Positions 56,380 through 64,000 of a stretch of 64,000 bases of DNA are shown one piece after another. The stretch is taken from positions 66,625,478-66,689,477 of the forward strand of contig CM066738.1 in the NCBI GenBank assembly GCA_033961575.1. Reading direction: 5' to 3'. Origin of the DNA: Aselliscus stoliczkanus (lineage: Eukaryota; Chordata; Mammalia; Chiroptera; Hipposideridae). The position numbers and the translations under genes are program-made. The notes below the pieces were generated by a model. The model saw only the letters and a list, made by a program, of their open reading frames with translations, was not told the origin of the DNA and did no database searches. Positions within the stretch are counted from its first letter, which is position 1; each line of letters opens with the position of its first letter.

Positions 56380-58485
56380 ATATTTTTGTTATGGTTCTTC
56401 TTAAATGATGCTATGATGATACTATGATAATGGAAATTAATGATATAAATATTATAACTAGCAAGGTGTGGTAAACATTAGCATTGTCCACTAATATTTG
56501 GTTCTCTTCTTCTTCTGGGGGATTAAAATTCTCAGCCCCTTGGAGTTAAGCATGGCCATGGAATTTGCATTTGGTTAATGAACCATTTAAGAGCTAGTGT
56601 GTGACTCTGCATTAATCTCCCATCTCTTTCTTTTCTGCCTTGGTTACCACAGAACCATTTATTGAAAGGCTGGGCCAACACATGGAGGACTACAGTCCTG
56701 GAAAGTTTAACCATTTAGCTTTTGGCATTATTATCAAAGCATAATTATCTTACTGTGACTGATTCAAAAGTCACTGAAAGAAAACCTGGTATTATAGGTG
56801 ATTGTTTCTTAGATGAGCTTGCCTATAAGGAAAGTTAGAATCTCAGCAGTGGTCAGAGGAACTAACTCTAGGAATAGCAGTGAGTGGTTTAAATGTATCC
56901 TACTCTGGTGACCACAGGCTTTGACAGAGTTGGCTCCGATAACAGAGAGTGGCATAGAGGTAGGTCAGGCACAGCTACCACCTCAGTTTAAGGGAGAACA
57001 CTAACCACGGGGGTATGAAGAAGACGTCCAACTCCCAGGAAGGACAAACCTGCAAAACTTAACCATCTATAGAAAATGATTCAATGAAAGAATCCAGCCC
57101 CAGAAGGTGAACCAGAATATATAGCAGAAAAATGAGGCAAAACCCAAATTATTGAACTTGATAAATATAGTAGATCAGGGGCAGAAGGGTAAAGTTTGAT
57201 AGAACCGAAAAGAGGTAAATGCTGCATTGTACCATCATTTGGAATAAGGTACTAAAAATGTTGCATTATATTATAAAAACTTTAGACTCAAACTATTAAA
57301 TAAATGAAAACCAAAAGAAGTCATCATACGATTAAATAGTCATAAATTAAATTGAATATAGATTTCACTTCTGAAATTCTATGAGGGCTTGATAAAATTT
57401 TAGTAATTTAAAATACTGTAATGCAGTAATTAAACATGAAATAATATGGCTTGAAAGGGCTGAACACTGCTAATAAATGGTCAGTTACAAAAAATTTATT
57501 AATTTTATATTACAGTTATACAGAAAGTTTGAAGAATCCTTAGGGATTTTTATTTGTCTTTCAGAAAGAATAAACTGATGGAGTGAACTATACCATTTAA
57601 AAGTTTATTAAGCTGTAGCAAGAATATTACCAGTAAAGAATGGCTACCTGTTATGTGGGAATGCCAGCCTCCTTTAAATTTCTTGTAAATACCTCCTGGC
57701 CTTGCTACAATGTAAGGCCTCCTTTTTTTTTTTTCCTTTTTGCTCTGGTTCTCTATGGACAAATATGACTGAGTTTCAGAGAGGAATGACATTTGTGTCA
57801 GGTCTCATAGCCATTGTGTCAGAGATAGGACTGGCACTTAAGTCATCTGGGCCAAGGGCACCAGGATGGTTTCCTAAGGAAGGCATTGGCTCTTAGATGG
57901 AGAAGAGAAAAGATGAAAGGTGCAACTGCATTGAATGAATCTGTGAAAACTAGACATGAAGATTTAAAAAAATACTTCAAAGCATTACATGTTAAGTGTT
58001 TTTAGTATTTAAAACAAAAATTCAGTGGAAAAGGAAAAGTTCCAGTATCAAATATTAGTCAATACATATACTGCTATTTGAAATGGATACCTAGCATCTT
58101 GAATTTATGGAAATTTTATAGTATTGAGCATTTATCCTGGTTTGCTATATCTGTAAAACACGTTTCGAGTTAACTAATGAAATAAGTAATTAGTTTTCTT
58201 CTGAGGGCCTCATTATACTTCAAGGTTTATAGCAGTGTCAGCTGCATAGCATCAATTTAACACTTATTGAAGACTTCAAATGTTTTGAATGCTATGTAGA
58301 TAAGAACTTGAACAATTTAGGAAGGAATACTTTGAGTGAAATGGGAGTATAAACAGCATCACCTTTTCATGTAGGGCTTTTTATTCATTTGTAATGTTCA
58401 AATAGTTACTGGATATACATAACGTAGGGTAATGTTTAAGGAATCTGGTATGTTTAGCTCTTGAGAGGCAACAGAGCTGAATGCT
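56380..58485. other. No gene seen
   Basis: No clear gene. 56500-56720 ('gcatggccatggaatttgca') may be an eroded DNA transposon, which I could not assign. The T11 run near 57725 is unremarkable. Confidence 0.35.
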
Positions 58486-58489
58486 TATG

Positions 58490-58725
58490 GTCTCCTGAGC
58501 AAGATTTCCTTGGTACAAATCCTGAAATCCTGCATCAGCCATTTATCAGTTGCGTTTTCTTTATGGTTAAACTATTTTAACCCCTCTGTGCTTCAGTTTT
58601 CTTATCTTTAAAGTGATGATAATAACAGTATATTTATCACAGGGTTTTTATGAGGATTACATGTATTAATATTTGTAAAGCATTTAGAATACTTTATGAT
58701 ATATAATGAGTGCTATGTGAGTGAT
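58490..58725 (-). mobile_element. MIR SINE relic, antisense
   Basis: 'ttaacccctctgtgcttcag', 'ttatctttaaagtgatgata', 'tttttatgaggattacatgt' and 'gagtgctatgtgagtg' follow antisense MIR order. Confidence 0.82.
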
Positions 58726-59049
58726 ACTTGTTTTAGGAAACAACATATAAAACAGGATACTTGGGTAAGTATAGCTTTACTCACAACACATAATTTTGAA
58801 AATGCAGTCCAGCAACTTCTTCAGTTTCTTTACTACCAAGGAGATGCCATGATAAGTTTCTGTAGTAGTATGATTGCGTTAAACAGAAGCTAACTCATTC
58901 TAACACAATTTTGGAGGGATTAGAGATTTTTAAGATTGTTTGAAGTTGGTTTTCCATCTCAGCTTGTGGTTCTTATGTCAAGGAGTCTTGGTGAGATTAA
59001 AACTTTGAGTTTTAGAATACCAAGAGTGAATAATATATCCTAATCAATT

Positions 59050-59330
59050 CCAGAGAAAGAGAACAAGAGAATTGAAACTGCATCTGACTTCTCAACTGGT
59101 GGACATTGTGCTAGAGGACAAGGATGTTAGTTGCAAAATTTGAAGGAAAATTATTTTAACCTAGAATTCTATACCCAAACTTTCAATCAATTGTGTAATA
59201 AGATAACATTTTCAGATAGCCAAAGGCTCAGAAAGTTTACTTACCCTACTTCCTAAGTCTTACCTAGGAAGTTACTTAAATGATGGACTAGAGCAAAATG
59301 AGGACCAAATCAAAAAGGAACATAATGCTA
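59050..59330 (+). pseudogene. Old L1/HAL1-like ORF1 tail relic
   Basis: The sense text resembles the C-terminal part of an old L1-type ORF1 ('agaattctatacccaaactt', 'gataacattttcagatagcc', ending 'ccaaatcaaaaaggaacata'). Stops are frequent. The L1 3' end that follows directly suggests a single element lacking ORF2, as in HAL1 elements. I cannot confirm the family by eye. Confidence 0.5.
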
Positions 59331-59640
59331 AGCAAAATAAGTCAGACAGAAAAAGTTGAGAACCATATGACTTTACTCATATGTGGGATATAAAACTGAA
59401 AGCAACAAACAAACAAACAAAAACTCAAAGACAGAGACAACCAGAGGGTAAGGTGTACAAGAGGTGGTAGAAGAGGGTAAAGGGGGTCCAATATGTGGTG
59501 ATGGAAGTAGAACTAACTCTGGGTAGTGAACACACAATGTGATATATAGGTGATGTGTTATAGAAATGTACACTTGAAGCCTATATAATTTTACTAACCA
59601 TTGTCACTCCAATAAAAGAAAAGAAGAAAGAAAACAAAAG
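59310..59640 (+). mobile_element. Old L1 3' end, sense
   Basis: 'gctaagcaaaataagtcaga', 'gttgagaaccatatgacttt' and 'gtgggatataaaactgaaag' match 13005-13080 closely, and the final 'caataaaagaaaag' tail follows. It has the same older L1 3' UTR as at 12.9-13.3 kb. Confidence 0.88.
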
Positions 59641-59767
59641 GTTAAAACAGTTGATCTCACTCAGAAGAGTAATAGGCACATTCTTATGATGGCATCTGGG
59701 TAGTAAGTCCAGAGGACCATTGGTTTAGTTTGAGCATGAAAAATACAGGACCAGAAGGGAAGAAATT

Positions 59768-59917
59768 AAGAAAAAGAGTTTAGGGCTGGCCGAGTGGCGC
59801 GGTGGTTAAGCGCTGGCTTGGGAAGCCAGCGGCCCTGGTTCGGTCCTACATATGAGGGCCAGTGATGCTGTCCTCAAAAAAAGAAGAAAAAAAAAGAAAA
59901 AAAAGAAAAAGAGTTTA
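59768..59917 (+). mobile_element. tRNA-like SINE, short type (copy 7, sense) with 15-bp TSD
   Basis: The SINE (59783-59902) starts 'gggctggccgagtggcgcgg', with 'ggttaagcgctggcttggga', box B-like 'tggttcgg', then 'agggccagtgatgctgtcct' and an A/AG tail. The direct repeat aagaaaaagagttta lies at 59768 and 59903. It is the only sense copy of the short type here. Confidence 0.94.
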
Positions 59918-59919
59918 AA

Positions 59920-62240
59920 GAAATTAGATAATGTTCTTGAGAGATGGAATGTGTTAAGACAGACTATACAGGAAAAACAAAGAGCAATTAGGAAAAACTT
60001 GAAAATCATTTACAGTGCTCTATTGGTACAAGGGCAACACTGGGTCTTTTTATTTTCTGTGACTTCTCTCTTGATTATGTTGTCAACTTTTTCAGGTACA
60101 TTCCCTGAAATAAAGCTCTCCAGCTTCTTTCTCTTGTGCAATGAGGATAGGGTAGGGGTGGATTGTTCATATTCTTCTTCATGGACCCTAGAATAGTTGT
60201 ATTGCTTCTCAGTTAAACTGAGATGGACTAAGGTCAGTGTAGCAGAGACAAGACTATGCAAAACTGATGGGATGGCGAAAAGAAATACCTGTTAACAGGA
60301 TGACAAACTGTCTAGTTAGTGCTTTTGTTTAGGAAAGAACAACTTTTCTAACCCATATCAAGAAACTGCTTTGTTGCAAAGGGCAGAATATGTTATCACA
60401 ATGAACCGAGGCTTTGTTTTAGATAGACATTTTTCCCATGTACTGTGCTCTAGACATGATGCTGTACCTCATGCTACCAGCAGACATTTCCATTTTCACA
60501 CTGTGATCTTGTTAGGAGTACCAATTCTTTTAAAATTGTAGTTTGATTAAATTTTCATTAAGGTAAAAATTTGGCTTAAAATTTGTGTGCATCAAAAGCA
60601 TTTGGGTTCTAAATAATAATAAAGTATAAAGTATTTCTTCATAAATACAAAGTGAATCATTATATCAAAGAACACATTTAATATGTGATGCCAAAAGTGG
60701 CACTCCAGTTGGAGCATCTTAGGTTCTAATGATGACTCATCCATTATCAGACAATCAGTAACATATAATCTATTTGCAATCAGGAAAGTTCAGAAAAGAT
60801 GACCAGAGGTGCATAAATCTGGGAACTTTAATTAATGTTTTCCTCATCATTGTCCCATAAGTTATTCTGTCAGGTGATAATAGCTTCGCTTAGAAACTGG
60901 CTTCAACTCTATATTTCAAACTTCCAAAGAGAAATGATATAATAATTCTTATGTTATACCAACTCTGACCTTGAGAAAGCTATTTTAAATATGAAAGAAA
61001 AGCTTTATGTGACTAGTTCATGATGTGTCATTTTATCCATTTTCTCTCTTTTAAGAATTTGCATTACTTTTACTTGGTGCAGCCTGATAATTAAAGATTG
61101 AATAGAGATTAATGTTTCAAATATAAGTTAAAATGAATGAGAGATATCTTATCTGAGAACAAGAATTATACTACATTACTTGATAGCCTCATTGCTAGAG
61201 AAACCTGATAACTGATATAAATGATACTTTTTATTAAATAATTTGCAGAGAAATAAACACCACATAGAAATTGAAAGCACATAAGAAATAACATGCTATT
61301 AATTTTTTTGTCCAACAGAAAATCAATAGCAGTGATATATTTAAATCAGTGGTCTATCAGTTATAAAAGAGATGAGGGAATCACATTTAGTTATCATTTA
61401 GTCACCAACAGAAAGAGTAAGTTGTTCCTTATATTTCTGTATTTCTTTATAGAAATTTGATTTTTTTAAAAGAGAGTTTTCCTGTTCAAATGATAATTCT
61501 TCACATGTATAACATGCAGTGTTATTCTGCCTTCTTAAAATAACCTTCTCAAATGTAATTAATGTGACAGAGACCCAATTAGAGGCAAACAAACTGAAGT
61601 GAAGGTCAGAATCTACAGGACCTAGGATCACGGTTGATGAGATAATAGTTGAGATTTGGAGAGAAGCTTTATGGCTTTTATAAGCATCAATTTAGAGTTT
61701 TCTCACTTAAAGAGAGAAAAAGAGACATGATAAATTGTAAACTGCCTTTAGGACTGACATCACCAACATTTATCTAATACTGTTAAACTGGCTTTGCCCA
61801 TATTATAACTTCTATAGTATAAAGAAAGCTTCATTAAATTACAATTTAAGAATCAGGTGCTACCTTTATAAGTAATTTATAGTCTGAAACCTATCAGGCT
61901 GCCATCAATTGACACTTGATCTTACATTTATCTGGAATCAATAGTGTAATGTTCAAAATATTATATCAACCAGCTTATTTTCTAAAATTGTTACCATTAA
62001 ATACTAAGAATTCTCTGTATTTTATAAATTCACAAGGTTGTTTTGAAAAAACAAAACAGTATTGAACTCAAAATGTTAGTGCTAGAAGTAATTGTAAAGA
62101 TCCAAATCAATCTATCAGTTATTTCATATTTCATGAAGTTAAAGCTTTTGGAATAGAATAGATAGCTGTTTAATATTTATGATTATATTTCTTTCTTTCT
62201 GCAATTCACTAACCTTCCCCTACCCCCCCTTTTTTTTTTG
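59920..62240. other. Gene-free, repeat-poor segment
   Basis: I saw no recognisable transposon, RNA or coding frame. Together with 26.3-29.2 kb it is the most repeat-poor part of the window. Overlapping frames at 59852-60261 are partly SINE tail. Confidence 0.45.
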
Positions 62241-62241
62241 C

Positions 62242-62242
62242 T

Positions 62243-62273
<31 letters not shown>

Positions 62274-62277
62274 TTTT
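62242..62277 (+). repeat. (TTTA)n microsatellite, SINE tail
   Basis: Nine TTTA units form the reverse-strand tail of the adjacent minus-strand SINE. Confidence 0.95.
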
Positions 62278-62372
62278 GAGGGCAGTGTTACTGTCCCTCA
62301 TATGTGGGACCGAACCGGGGCCGCTGGCTTCCTAAGCCAGTGCTTAACCTCCGCGCCACTCAGCCTGCCCTC
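62278..62372 (-). mobile_element. tRNA-like SINE, short type (copy 6)
   Basis: On + it reads 'gagggcagtgttactgtccc' to 'ccactcagcctgccc'. On the minus strand the head resembles 'ggcaggctgagtggcgcgga', then 'ggttaagcactggcttagga'. A T-rich flank prevents a clear TSD call. Confidence 0.9.
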
Positions 62373-62784
62373 CTTTTTTTTCTTTTTTTTTTTTTTCTTT
62401 AAGTAAAGCTTTGTTTTCTCCTGATTGCGTCAGATACAATTGGCTGGCTACGTAGCATTTAATTTTTTTTCTTCCTGACTATCAAATCATTTATTCTGAT
62501 TTGAATCTGGGCTTTTGTTACTTGTGGCAAAATGATCCATTCACAAAAGCAAACCCTCACTGAACGTTTAGATTATCCTAGTATGCTATATGGACAAGAG
62601 AACTAAAGTCATAAAGACAATCACTGAAGGCATGGGAGTCCCATTTCCTTTTTCCCTTTTCTCAAATCTTTGGACTAGTTAAAAATAAGAATTCTTTCTT
62701 TTTCTGTTGCAACAGCTTTTGCTGAGCCCCTCTACTGAAGATAAATAAACTTGTTCTATGTCATGTCTTCTCAGAGCTCAGTTC

Positions 62785-63745
62785 TTGGATCTCTTAGTTT
62801 TACAATTCACCTCTACTCTCTAGATAATTTCGTCATTTTAAGTACCAACTATACATTGACAATTTTAAAATTTACAGCTTCAGCCTGGAGCTCTCCTCTG
62901 AACTCCAGAATCCTGTCTCCTAGAATCAATTGATTTCCTGACATCTCCACTTGGGTTTCTAATAGGTAGCTCAAATTTAGGAAGTCCAAAACTGAATTCT
63001 GCCTCCCTTATCCCTTCAAAGAAATTTGTTCTGCCATAATCTTCTCAGTTAATGCTACCTCTATCCTTCCAGCTTCTCAGACTAAACACCTTGGAGCCAG
63101 CTTTGACTGATGTAATGCTCTTGCACCCCACATCTAATCCATCAACATACCCTGTTGGCTGTATCTTCAAAATATACTTGTAACAAGACATTTTCTAACA
63201 AATTGCATATTACTGCTCTAGACCTCAGCTCGGACTCTCTCTTGTAATTGCAAATTGGCCCCATGTTCCTTCTCTGATCCGTTTCCTACCCTCCCCTTCT
63301 CACTGCAGCCTAGCCTTGTAGCACTCCTTGCTTCAAGTATTTGCTGTTTCTGGGACATGGAAAGGCAGGAAGTTTCCCACCCCCACCCCCACCTCTTCCA
63401 TAGCACTGAATTGCTCCCTAACTTCCTTGAGATTTCTGCTCAAATATTAATGACAAGGGAGGCTTTCCCTGACTCTCTTTTTTAAATTATTACATCTTCT
63501 TTTCCATCTTTAGATTCTATGTCTATGCCTGAATGCTTTTACTTCTTAACACTTATAAACTTCTGACATGCTACATGTTTTACAAATGCATTGTTTTATC
63601 ATCTGTTTTTGCCTCCAAAATATAAGCTCTGTGAAGGCAAGAATTTTGGTCTGTGTTGTTCATTACTATATCTACATTGCCTGGAGTATTATTGGCATAC
63701 TGTAAGTACTCGACAAATATGTTTAATTAATGAAATCATCCCTGC
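62785..63745 (+). mobile_element. L2 LINE relic, sense, with the 3' end
   Basis: Sense L2: 'cctgacatctccacttgggt', 'cttcagcctggagctctcct', 'ttccagcttctcagactaaa', 'tggctgtatcttcaaaatat', 'caaggcaagaattttggtct' and the terminal 'taagtactcgacaaatatgt'. It is the C-terminal RT-distal region plus the 3' end. All frames are broken (for example 63255-63485 is only a fragment). Confidence 0.88.
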
Positions 63746-63749
63746 CCTT

Positions 63750-64000
63750 AGACAATAACTAACTAATCTGATTAGTGACTACTTGCTAGGATGTGCCAAT
63801 GATAACATACTAAGATTTTAGTCTAAGAGAGATGCCTTGATATGCCTAAATATTCACTTTAAACATGTGCTGTTTGAAATCAATATTTTAACAAACAACA
63901 ATGGTTTTAATAATGTATATTTCAGTAATTCTAGGAAATGGGCTTTGCCATAAAGTTTTAAAAAATTTTTAACTTTTATTTTTTTTTTAGTTTTCAATTA
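63750..64000. other. No gene seen
   Basis: AT-rich end of the window without a recognised feature. Confidence 0.4.

Overview
The window is a gene-poor stretch of nuclear DNA from a placental mammal. It is AT-rich and full of L1 LINEs, L2 and MIR relics, MLT1-type LTRs and L1-mobilised tRNA-like SINEs. Four unrelated mariner-type DNA transposon remnants and a private-looking SINE family suggest a laurasiatherian, possibly a bat. That assignment is inference and weak, because no host gene is available to anchor it. I found no convincing host protein-coding exon, rRNA, functional tRNA or CRISPR array. Every recognisable coding stretch is a decayed transposon protein.

Layout. From 1 to about 15.4 kb there is a pile of L1 copies. 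A near full-length but broken L1 (+) with ORF1 and ORF2 fills roughly 0.5-6.75 kb. Two further L1 3' ends abut it tail to head (6.75-7.44 and 7.44-8.77 kb). Older L1 pieces follow, and younger copies sit inside older ones with clear target-site duplications (TSDs). From 15.4 to 30.2 kb there are mainly ancient relics (L2, MIR, MER5-like), an inverted pair of MLT1-type LTRs, long GT/GA microsatellites and non-repetitive DNA. From 30.2 to about 34.9 kb an old antisense L1 is split by a hairpin MITE and by a sense L1 that lacks most of ORF2. From 34.9 to 45.5 kb there is mostly unassigned sequence with L2, a mariner relic at 40.1-40.7 kb and three SINEs. From 45.5 to 49.8 kb there is an antisense L1 with the same ORF2 deletion, itself invaded by a palindromic mariner and two SINEs. 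From 49.8 kb to the end there are old antisense L1, further SINEs, an MLT1 LTR, MIRs, an L1 3' end and a sense L2 relic.

How the elements interact. The L1s are the autonomous engine. The SINE copies carry 5-20 bp direct repeats and A-rich tails typical of L1 machinery. The mariner and MITE copies use TA targets and rely on DNA transposases. The points most worth a second look are: an apparently shared internal deletion in two L1 copies on opposite strands (a candidate propagated non-autonomous L1), a head-to-head mariner palindrome, a long composite SINE with a GC-rich repetitive middle, and a 337-bp tandem duplication inside L1 ORF2. All coordinates were read by eye; repeat ends are approximate to about 5-20 bases unless a TSD is given.
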